Shown here piece after piece: positions 52,244 through 59,601 of a stretch of 64,000 nucleotides of DNA (its first letter is position 1; every line of letters starts with the position of its first letter). Under the pieces are notes generated by a model. The model ran no database searches and was not told where the DNA came from. It saw only the letters and a program-made list of their open reading frames with translations. The DNA is from Flavobacteriales bacterium (GTDB taxonomy: Bacteria; Bacteroidota; Bacteroidia; CAIKAF01), in the NCBI GenBank assembly GCA_025055575.1, contig JANWWP010000023.1, forward strand, positions 38,763 through 102,762, given 5' to 3'. The position numbers and the translations under genes were made by a program.

Positions 52244-52780
52244 ATGGACTCCAGAAAATTCTCAACTCTGGTTCTCGCGCAAAGAGATCATTTACACTAC
52301 TTCGCATTAAGCCTCACACGCAATGTGCCGGACTCCGAAGATCTCGTTCAAGAAACCCTGTGCAAAGCCTTCACGTACCGAAACCGATTTGCAGAAAACA
52401 CCAACTTGAAGGCCTGGCTATTCACCATTATGAAAAACATTTTTATTAACAACTACCGGCGGAAAGTGAAAGCCAATACCATTTTTGACCATTCTAAAGA
52501 AAGTTGGCTTATCAACCTGCCCCAGGTATCCCGCTTGCCGGATCCGGAAACCTCTTACCGATACCAGGAACTTTTAAATGCCTTGAACTTTCTGCCTGAA
52601 GAATTGGGCACACCCCTCAAAATGTATTTCGAGGGATACAAATACAAGGAAATTGCGGAACGCTTTGGGCTCCCTATCGGCACAGTAAAAAGCCGAATTT
52701 TTATTGCCCGTAAACAGATACTCAAAATTTTGCGGGAGGGAAAAACGGTCCCATCCGAACAAGGAGTCTGTCTCGCTTGA
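52244..52780 (+). CDS. ECF-type sigma-70 family RNA polymerase sigma factor
   Basis: The 178-residue product starts at the ATG at 52244 (MDSRKFST). Region 2 (about 15-75) has DSEDLVQETLCKAFTYRNRF and LKAWLFTIMKNIFINNYRR; region 4 (about 110-165) has FEGYKYKEIAERFGLPIGTVKSRIFIARKQIL, a helix-turn-helix that reads the -35 region. No anti-sigma factor gene follows, so control must be by another route. It is followed by its own terminator and is monocistronic. Similar sigma factors in Bacteroidota are of unassigned regulon. Confidence 0.94.
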   Translation: MDSRKFSTLVLAQRDHLHYFALSLTRNVPDSEDLVQETLCKAFTYRNRFAENTNLKAWLFTIMKNIFINNYRRKVKANTIFDHSKESWLINLPQVSRLPDPETSYRYQELLNALNFLPEELGTPLKMYFEGYKYKEIAERFGLPIGTVKSRIFIARKQILKILREGKTVPSEQGVCLA

Positions 52781-52807
52781 AATTGTCTCCGAACGCGTTA
52801 TATTAAA

Positions 52808-52836
52808 ACTCCGGAAAAAGTTTTCCGGATTGTTTA
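52808..52836 (+). terminator. Terminator after the sigma factor gene
   Basis: Perfect 9-bp stem TCCGGAAAA/TTTTCCGGA (52810-52818 and 52821-52829), 2-base loop as written, followed by TTGTTTATT. A shorter stem with a larger loop is the likely folded form. Confidence 0.7.
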
Positions 52837-52874
52837 TTAGGTTGTCTGCCCTGCTCGACAAGCCTATATATATG

Positions 52875-52882
52875 TATATTTG
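52875..52882 (+). promoter_or_regulatory. -7 box for sppA
   Basis: TATATTTG matches TAnnTTTG and ends 21 bases before the ATG at 52904. Confidence 0.5.
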
Positions 52883-52903
52883 ACACTTTCATTTCCTTGA
52901 CCT

Positions 52904-54691
52904 ATGGCACGTTTTGGAACGTCCTTCTGGGGTGCTTTTACAGGCACGCTTCTGGCGTTTTTTCTATTTTTTGTAATCCTCTTTATCGGAGGGCTCCTAA
53001 TGGTGGGATTTTTTGCATCGGGACTGTCGGAACTAGGTAAAGAAAAAACTGTTAAAACCAAAGGAAGTTTTCTTCACCTGAAGCTATCAGGAGATATCCC
53101 TGACAAACCCCAAAAAGATCCCTTGAGAAAATGGATGTCGGCTTATTACAATTCATCCGTGGTCTCCTTACCAGAAATTATCCATGCTCTTAAAGAAGCC
53201 GCTCAGGATGAGGACATCGTTGGTGTTTTCTTAGAAAACCCCCGGACCGATGCCGGTTTGGCGACATTGGAAGAACTTCGCCAGGCGCTTCAGGAATTTA
53301 AAAAATCTTCTAAACCTGTGATGGCGTATGCCGATTACTTGGACCAGCGCAACTATTTTTTGGCCAGCGTGGCCGACAGCCTTTTCTTAAATCCAGCCGG
53401 CAGTATAGGACACGTGGGCCTGGCCGCCCAATTTATTTCATTTAAAAATCTCCTGGATAAACTAGAAATTAAGGCTCAAATCATCCGTCCGGATTCCAAC
53501 GCGTTCAAGAGTGCGGTGGAACCTTTTATGTACGAAAAGATGAGTCGTGCCAACCGTCAGCAGGTGCGGCAACTGATTTCCAACTTTTGGGATTACATCG
53601 TTACAGCCGTGGCTCACAACCGAAAAACAAATGTGGATAAGGTGCGTCAGTGGGCCCGGGAACTTTCCGGCAGGAACGCCATGGCAGCCCTTGAAGACCG
53701 CATGGTGGACGGATTAAAGTATTACGATGAAATGCTTGAAACCCTAAAAAAAATCAGCTCTACAAATTCCGAAAAGCCCAATCTCATTCCGCTGAATGGC
53801 TATTTGGCAAACTCCAGAGAAAAAACTTCCACTCGGGAAAAAATCGTAGTTATTTACGCGGAAGGCGAAATTACAGACGACGGGAGTGCGTCTGAGCAGA
53901 TCGTCGGTTCCCATTACGCCGGTTTACTTCGCACAGCGCGCCAGGATGACAAAGTAAAAGGCGTGATATTACGTGTCAACTCCCCCGGAGGCAGTGCCCT
54001 CGCCAGCGAGATTATACACCGGGAGGTACAATTAACCAAGGCCGTGAAACCTGTGTATGTTTCCATGGGAAATTATGCCGCCTCGGGAGGCTACTACATT
54101 TCCTGTGCTGCCGACAGCATTTTCGCGGACTTCACCACCTTAACGGGGTCCATTGGCGTCTTTGGGGTGCTCCCGGATATGTCGGCATTTTTTAAAAATA
54201 AAATAGGCATTGTCCGCGACACCGTGCTCACGGAAAGGTTTTCAGATATTACAACGGCTGGGCGCACACTTTCCGCCGCTGAGATGCAGATTTTTAAAGA
54301 AGAAATCCAAGGCATTTATCAGCGGTTTCTGAAAAATGTGGCCGAAGGTCGCAGAAAAAGTCTTCAAGAAATCCACGCCATGGCCCAGGGTCGGATTTGG
54401 TCCGGTGCGGACGCACAACGCCTGGGCCTGGTGGATCGCATCACCCCCCTGGAAGGTGCGCTGGAGTCCATGAAACTGAAGCTGCAGAAGCAAGATATCT
54501 CCGTGGAAGAATGGCCCAAAGAAAGGAGCCTTTTCAATAAAATATTTTTGGAAAATTTCGAGTCCCGATTTTTAGGGCAACTATTTTTGAACAATAAGTC
54601 AAATATCAGAAGAGTGATTAATTCTATTGATTATGAGATGCTTAATAATTACAAAGTTTGGGCAATCTCTCCAATAATCCAATGGATTTAA
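52904..54691 (+). CDS. sppA: Signal peptide peptidase SppA, long (67 kDa) type
   Basis: The 595-residue product has an N-terminal membrane helix (about 10-42) and two tandem S49 domains, as in the long form. Catalytic Lys lies in the first half (NAFKSAVEPF) and catalytic Ser in the second (GNYAASGGYYIS), with the supporting LRVNSPGGSALASE and LTGSIGVFGVLPDM. It degrades leftover signal peptides in the inner membrane, periplasmic side. It has its own -7 box. Confidence 0.95.
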   Translation: MARFGTSFWGAFTGTLLAFFLFFVILFIGGLLMVGFFASGLSELGKEKTVKTKGSFLHLKLSGDIPDKPQKDPLRKWMSAYYNSSVVSLPEIIHALKEAAQDEDIVGVFLENPRTDAGLATLEELRQALQEFKKSSKPVMAYADYLDQRNYFLASVADSLFLNPAGSIGHVGLAAQFISFKNLLDKLEIKAQIIRPDSNAFKSAVEPFMYEKMSRANRQQVRQLISNFWDYIVTAVAHNRKTNVDKVRQWARELSGRNAMAALEDRMVDGLKYYDEMLETLKKISSTNSEKPNLIPLNGYLANSREKTSTREKIVVIYAEGEITDDGSASEQIVGSHYAGLLRTARQDDKVKGVILRVNSPGGSALASEIIHREVQLTKAVKPVYVSMGNYAASGGYYISCAADSIFADFTTLTGSIGVFGVLPDMSAFFKNKIGIVRDTVLTERFSDITTAGRTLSAAEMQIFKEEIQGIYQRFLKNVAEGRRKSLQEIHAMAQGRIWSGADAQRLGLVDRITPLEGALESMKLKLQKQDISVEEWPKERSLFNKIFLENFESRFLGQLFLNNKSNIRRVINSIDYEMLNNYKVWAISPIIQWI

Positions 54692-54710
54692 TTTTTTTTT
54701 GAAGAAAAAT

Positions 54711-54740
54711 TTGGTGAATCAAAATTCTCATTTACTTTTG
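54711..54740 (+). promoter_or_regulatory. Promoter of the OmpA-family gene
   Basis: TTG at 54711-54713, a 19-base spacer and TACTTTTG at 54733-54740. The leader to the ATG at 54778 is about 30 bases and AT-rich, as often seen for strongly translated Bacteroidota genes. Confidence 0.6.
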
Positions 54741-54777
54741 CACCGACAGAACCAATTATTAAATAATATTAAATGCT

Positions 54778-56469
54778 ATGGAAATGAAAAAACCAATTAC
54801 GTTGATTTTAGCTCTCATACTTTCCGGGAGTGTTTCCGGAGTAGTTGCCCAGGAGGGCGGAGATAAAAAGGCCCAAAAAGAGGGTTCGGAAGACCCCAAT
54901 TCAAAGCCCATGTCTTGGCATATTGGACTTTATGGAGGCTTAAACCATTCCTACACAGATATTCGCAAAAGGGAATATTTCAGCATCAAACAGATAGGCT
55001 GGAATGCTGGCTTATCTCTCATGAAAATGTTCAATCCAATGTTGGGATTGAGACTTCAAGGAGGATTTGGCGGAGGCCGTGGTACAGCCGATGATAAAAC
55101 CTTTATGGCTTATACTCAGGCATACTGGCATCCAAATCTCAAGGGGAGACCTTTGCGTTTTGCAAACTCATTTCAAGAAGTTTCCCTCCAAATGATCATC
55201 AATTGGAGTGGCATGTCTTTGAATGATTATCCGCCCCGCATTCCCAAGTCCGGCGCTCGCAAGTTTGGTTTTTACAGTGTTTTGGGAGGAGGTGTTAATA
55301 TGTACACAGCCAAAGTTTACGATGCCGTAACCGGCGATTATCTGGGAGGCGATCAGGCCATTGGTGCTGGCTATTCAGGAAGGATGCATGATTTTGCATT
55401 GATTGTTGGTTCTGGATTTTCGTTTAAAGTTTCCCCAAAATTTCATATAGATTTGGAAGGAGGCGTTCGCATGTTAGGAACCGACAAATGGGATGGCGTT
55501 TTGATGCGTCCAAGGCCTGTTAATTCAAATGGTCCCTTCGCTGGTAAATATCAGTTCGGTCGCTATTTTGATTGGTATTCATATGCAAATGTCAACCTCG
55601 TATTTTCTCTTGGCAAAAAAGGTCAAACGCGTTCCCGTTACTGGGATAATCCCGTGCTGGCATTCTATCAGGATATGGAAAAACGCCTTAGTGAAATTGG
55701 CAAGGTGGATATGGAACCGATCAAAAAACAGATTGATGAAAAACTTCAGGAGTTTGAAAGAATGCTCAAGACCGATTCTGATAACGACGGAGTTCCCGAC
55801 ATGTACGACAAGGAAAAGAATACCCGTTGGGACATCACGAATGTCAAGCCCTCCGAATTTGGGTGGACTGCTGATGAAATCAATGCTCTGCGTGAAAAAG
55901 CAAGTAAAAACGAAAGGATTATTGTGGACGGAAGTGGTATTGCCATGGATATTGACCGCGACGGTGTACCCGACCATTTGGATAAATGTCCGTTTGAACC
56001 GGGGTCTTCCATGCACAATGGTTGTAAAATCAAACCGAATGCTGAAACCATTAAATTGTTAACCGATCTTCAAACCATCGAATTTGAGCTGGATAAAGAC
56101 AACTTCGTAGATTGCTCTAAAAAGAAATCTGCCGCTCTCCGCGATCGCTGCAACAAGAAACAAACCACGGATATGGCCAACTTAAAGCGGCTTGCAGAAA
56201 TTGTAAATTCCCCTGAATATAAAGACGCGAAGCTCCGTATTGAAGGCCATACAGATGACCGCGGTACCGATGAATATAATTTGGATCTTTCCAACCGCCG
56301 AGCTAACACAATTAAGAACTACTTAGTTAACCTGGGCGTTAGTGCCAATCGTATCAAGACGGTGGGTAAAGGTGAGCGCGAACCCCGTGTCGGTCCTTCC
56401 GGGAAAAATGGCACCTTCACCGAATTTGAGCGCGATAGAAACCGCCGCACTGAGTTTTACATCGAGTAA
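54778..56469 (+). CDS. OmpA-family outer-membrane protein with thrombospondin type 3 repeats
   Basis: The 563-residue product has a signal peptide (cleavage near GVVAQ), an N-terminal eight-strand-like barrel (about 45-280), a helical linker, two calcium-binding TSP3-type segments (DSDNDGVPDMYD near 338 and DIDRDGVPDHLDKCPF near 388) and a C-terminal OmpA peptidoglycan-binding domain (about 425-563; IEGHTDDRGTDEYN, NRRTEFYIE). It links the outer membrane to peptidoglycan and is probably abundant, given its consensus promoter and strong terminator. Within the OmpA domain, a lysine/cysteine-rich stretch (DCSKKKSAALRDRCNKK) between the first strand and the helix is an uncommon insertion. Confidence 0.93.
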   Translation: MEMKKPITLILALILSGSVSGVVAQEGGDKKAQKEGSEDPNSKPMSWHIGLYGGLNHSYTDIRKREYFSIKQIGWNAGLSLMKMFNPMLGLRLQGGFGGGRGTADDKTFMAYTQAYWHPNLKGRPLRFANSFQEVSLQMIINWSGMSLNDYPPRIPKSGARKFGFYSVLGGGVNMYTAKVYDAVTGDYLGGDQAIGAGYSGRMHDFALIVGSGFSFKVSPKFHIDLEGGVRMLGTDKWDGVLMRPRPVNSNGPFAGKYQFGRYFDWYSYANVNLVFSLGKKGQTRSRYWDNPVLAFYQDMEKRLSEIGKVDMEPIKKQIDEKLQEFERMLKTDSDNDGVPDMYDKEKNTRWDITNVKPSEFGWTADEINALREKASKNERIIVDGSGIAMDIDRDGVPDHLDKCPFEPGSSMHNGCKIKPNAETIKLLTDLQTIEFELDKDNFVDCSKKKSAALRDRCNKKQTTDMANLKRLAEIVNSPEYKDAKLRIEGHTDDRGTDEYNLDLSNRRANTIKNYLVNLGVSANRIKTVGKGEREPRVGPSGKNGTFTEFERDRNRRTEFYIE

Positions 56470-56489
56470 AAATCTCATTTTTCAAAATA

Positions 56490-56518
56490 AAAAACTCCGG
56501 CGTAGGCCGGAGTTTTTT
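56490..56518 (+). terminator. Terminator after the OmpA-family gene
   Basis: Stem ACTCCGGC/GCCGGAGT (56494-56501 and 56506-56513) with a 4-base loop, flanked by A and T tracts. Confidence 0.9.
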
Positions 56519-56534
56519 ATTTTTAGGCCACCCT

Positions 56535-56542
56535 TATTTTTG
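56535..56542 (+). promoter_or_regulatory. -7 box next to the GH3-family start
   Basis: TATTTTTG matches TAnnTTTG and ends 5 bases before the double ATG at 56548. A leaderless or near-leaderless transcript is predicted. Confidence 0.5.
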
Positions 56543-56547
56543 GCTTT

Positions 56548-58050
56548 ATGATGGCAAAATTCATCAAAGCTTTCCTTAAATTACGGGAAGCCGCGTTGGT
56601 AAGCCATTACAAAGCTCCCCTGGTACTTCAGGAAAAAACTTTTAATTCCCTCATTCGATATGGGATTTCCACCCACTTCGGTTACAAATACCATTTTAAG
56701 AATATCCGCACCCCGGAAGACTTCAACCGGTGTGTACCAGTCCACCGATATGAAGATCTCTTGCCATATTTCCAGGAAATTCTGAAAGGAAAACCATCGG
56801 TACTCTGGCCTGGAAAAGTCAGTTGGTTTGCAAAATCCAGCGGCTCCACAGATGCCCGCAGCAAGTATATCCCCGTCACAAGGGAAGCGCTGTACCATTG
56901 TCATTTTAAAGCCGCAAAAGATGTCCTTACCTTGTATTTGGTGCACAGGCCGGATTCTCGTCTATTCAGCGGTAAAGGGTTTGTGCTGGGCGGTTCCAGC
57001 GCTGTCCATCCCGCCTCGTACGGTGTACGATCCGGCGATTTGTCGGCCGTTCTCTTGCACAATTCACCCTGGTATTCCCGATGGGTGAGGACGCCTTCAA
57101 ACAAAGTGGCTCTTTTAGGCGATTGGGAGAAAAAAATGGAAATTTTAATACGCCTTTTACCCCGGCAAAACATCACGAGTTTATCCGGAGTCCCCTCCTG
57201 GATGTTGGTTTTGTTAGAAAAAATTCTATCCCAAAATAAATTGGATACCGTAGCAAATCTCTGGCCTCATCTCGAACTATATATCCATGGGGCCGTGAGC
57301 TTTGCCCCTTACAAAAAGCGTTACGAGGAAATATTTTCTGGCCTGAAAGTTTGGTTTCTGGAAACATACAACGCTTCAGAAGGCTTTTTCGCCATTCAAG
57401 ACCGGCCAGGCAGCGATGAAATGCTTTTATTACTTGACCATGGGGTGTACTATGAATTTATTCCCTTAGAAGAACTTTCTAAGGATTGGCCACGCGCATA
57501 TCATCTGGGAGAAGTGAAAACAGGTGTTTCATATGCCATGGTGATTTCCACCAACGGTGGATTGTGGCGGTACCTGATAGGTGATACCATTCGGTTTACA
57601 TCCATTCAGCCCTACCGCATTCAAATCACAGGACGTACCAAACACTTCATCAATGTTTTTGGGGAAGAACTGGTGGTGGAAAATGCCGAACGGGCCATTG
57701 CCGAGGCTTCGCGACAATTAGGCCTGGTGGTCACAGACTTTACGGCCGGCCCTTTGTATATGCAGGGGGGCAAGGCCGGAGCCCATGAGTGGTTTGTGGA
57801 ATTTGCCACGCCGCCGGCAGAAATTCAAGAATTTAGTGAAAAACTTGACCAGGAGCTGCGCAAACTCAACTCAGATTACGACGCCAAACGCTTTGGTGAT
57901 CTGGCTTTAGGACCTCCGGTGGTGCATGCTGTACCCCGGGGTACATTTGAAAAATGGCTGCGCAAACACAATCGCTTAGGCGGTCAGCACAAAGTACCCC
58001 GATTGTCCAATGAAAGAAAGATCATCGATGAAATCCTGGAATGCATGTGA
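56548..58050 (+). CDS. GH3 auxin-responsive-promoter family protein (acyl-adenylate fold)
   Basis: The 500-residue product matches the GH3 family of ANL-type adenylating enzymes: the ATP-phosphate loop SSGSTDARSKYIP near 92-104, central LETYNASEGFFAIQD, the GGLWRYLIGDTIRFT segment and the C-terminal NVFGEELVVENAERAI. In plants these join amino acids to hormones; the bacterial reaction is unknown. Two ATGs start the frame. The stop overlaps the next gene by 10 bases, so the secreted protein downstream is co-transcribed. Confidence 0.92.
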   Translation: MMAKFIKAFLKLREAALVSHYKAPLVLQEKTFNSLIRYGISTHFGYKYHFKNIRTPEDFNRCVPVHRYEDLLPYFQEILKGKPSVLWPGKVSWFAKSSGSTDARSKYIPVTREALYHCHFKAAKDVLTLYLVHRPDSRLFSGKGFVLGGSSAVHPASYGVRSGDLSAVLLHNSPWYSRWVRTPSNKVALLGDWEKKMEILIRLLPRQNITSLSGVPSWMLVLLEKILSQNKLDTVANLWPHLELYIHGAVSFAPYKKRYEEIFSGLKVWFLETYNASEGFFAIQDRPGSDEMLLLLDHGVYYEFIPLEELSKDWPRAYHLGEVKTGVSYAMVISTNGGLWRYLIGDTIRFTSIQPYRIQITGRTKHFINVFGEELVVENAERAIAEASRQLGLVVTDFTAGPLYMQGGKAGAHEWFVEFATPPAEIQEFSEKLDQELRKLNSDYDAKRFGDLALGPPVVHAVPRGTFEKWLRKHNRLGGQHKVPRLSNERKIIDEILECM

Positions 58051-58850
58051 GATATTTCTCTTTCTTAATTCCTTTTTTTCTTTATCTCCCCCTCTTACCT
58101 GCCCAAAACATTCCATGTGGACGGGTCTTCAAAATTCAAGAGCCTGTGTCTTTAGAGTACGACCCGCTGGGTCAGGCGCTCATTTTTAATGAACAGGAAA
58201 TTTTAAAAATCTCTTCGGGCGACACCATATTCAATCGGTTTAGCCAACTTTCCTGGGGCCCTATCCGCCTTGTAGACGCGACCAATCCCATGAAAATTCT
58301 CGTTTTTTATAAGGAGGCCGCACGCTTGGTCTTTCTTGATAACACATTATCCCCGAACGGCGATCCGTTGGACTTGATTGCCTTAGGCTACGATCAGACG
58401 GAACTGGCCTGCACCTCCTTCGACAATGGATTGTGGCTCTATGACCGTTTGAATTTCAGACTTGTACGCCTAAACGCATCGCTGGCCCCATCCGTGGTGG
58501 TTCCCAATCTCAACCAGGTCTTAAGTTCGGACCTCCAGTTTTGCCGTCTTGCGGAACGCAACAATCGTCTTTACCTTTTTTCCACAAAAGGCGAAGTGTT
58601 TGTCTTTGATGTGTATGGCAGTTTCTTATTTCAGTCCCATTGCCCTGCGGGTTGCCAATGTCAGGTTGCGGATAATTATTTTCGATTTACCAAGGACGGC
58701 GCCTGGATGGAAATTCCAATCCGAAATGCCTCCACCATGCCACGGACTCTTGCCCAAAGCCCCGAAGAAGGCCTGGTGTACTGGCTTTCTGCAAAAAAGG
58801 CGCTCTTCCGCTCTGAAGAGGGACAGTTCAAAGTGTGCCGGGTTCAATAA
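58041..58850 (+). CDS. Secreted beta-rich protein of unknown function
   Basis: The 269-residue product has a signal peptide (FLIPFFLYLPLLPAQN) and then repeated beta segments (LIFNEQEILKISSGDTIFNRF, ILVFYKEAARLVFLDN, LYLFSTKGEVFVFDVYGSFLF) resembling a small beta-propeller. A CPAGCQCQ cluster lies near residue 205. I recognise no named family. It overlaps the GH3 gene by 10 bases and precedes the deoxynucleoside kinase, which has its own -7 box. Confidence 0.75.
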   Translation: MHVRYFSFLIPFFLYLPLLPAQNIPCGRVFKIQEPVSLEYDPLGQALIFNEQEILKISSGDTIFNRFSQLSWGPIRLVDATNPMKILVFYKEAARLVFLDNTLSPNGDPLDLIALGYDQTELACTSFDNGLWLYDRLNFRLVRLNASLAPSVVVPNLNQVLSSDLQFCRLAERNNRLYLFSTKGEVFVFDVYGSFLFQSHCPAGCQCQVADNYFRFTKDGAWMEIPIRNASTMPRTLAQSPEEGLVYWLSAKKALFRSEEGQFKVCRVQ

Positions 58851-58857
58851 TTCCTCC

Positions 58858-58865
58858 TACTTTTG
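58858..58865 (+). promoter_or_regulatory. -7 box for the deoxynucleoside kinase gene
   Basis: TACTTTTG matches TAnnTTTG and ends 22 bases before the ATG at 58888. Confidence 0.5.
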
Positions 58866-58887
58866 ACCAGCGGATTTCACTTCCCTT

Positions 58888-59502
58888 ATGCACATTGCGA
58901 TCGCCGGTAACATTGGGTCAGGGAAGACAACCCTCACGGGCTTGCTGGCCAAACATTTAAAGTTGGAACCCCACTATGAAAACGTGGAGGAAAATCCTTA
59001 CCTGTATGACTTTTACGAAGACATGCAGAGATGGTCTTTTAACCTTCAGGTGTATTTCCTCCAGAGTCGGTTTCGTCAAATTTTAGAGATCCGTGAAAAA
59101 GGCCGGAACGTAGTTCAAGACCGCACCATTTACGAGGACGCTTACATTTTTGCCCCTAACCTTTATAGCATGGGGCTGATGACCACCAGGGATTTCAAAA
59201 CGTATCAGGAACTCTTCCAACTCATTGCATCTTTCGTTAAACCCCCGGACCTTTTGATTTATTTGAGGGCCTCCGTGCCGGCGTTGGTGCAGCAGATACA
59301 GAAACGGGGCCGGGGGTTTGAAGCCGGTATTCGCCTGGATTACCTCAAAAAACTCAACGACCGCTACGAAGCCTGGATAGAAAACTACGATCTGGGAAAA
59401 CTTCTGACTGTGGAAGTGGATACCTGTAATTTTATTGAAGATGAAGAGGCATTGGGTTCCATTATCAACGGCATCCAGGCCGAACTTTTTGGGCTGGTGT
59501 GA
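58888..59502 (+). CDS. Deoxynucleoside kinase (dGK/dCK family)
   Basis: The 204-residue product has the P-loop GNIGSGKTTL (7-16), the substrate-binding ENVEENPYLYDFYED, a DRTIYEDAYIFA motif (catalytic ERS/DRS-type region) and the lid segment IQKRGRGFEAGI. It phosphorylates deoxynucleosides for salvage. The preferred base is not evident. The next gene, a UvrD-type helicase, begins 99 bases later and may be read from the same transcript. Confidence 0.93.
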   Translation: MHIAIAGNIGSGKTTLTGLLAKHLKLEPHYENVEENPYLYDFYEDMQRWSFNLQVYFLQSRFRQILEIREKGRNVVQDRTIYEDAYIFAPNLYSMGLMTTRDFKTYQELFQLIASFVKPPDLLIYLRASVPALVQQIQKRGRGFEAGIRLDYLKKLNDRYEAWIENYDLGKLLTVEVDTCNFIEDEEALGSIINGIQAELFGLV

Positions 59503-59601
59503 TCCTGCCGGGCTCTGATGGTATGTGGGGAAAGGTTTATCGTGGGACATCCTTTTTCTAGTTATTAAAACGTTGAATACAAATGATATGGATTAATCAA
59601 G

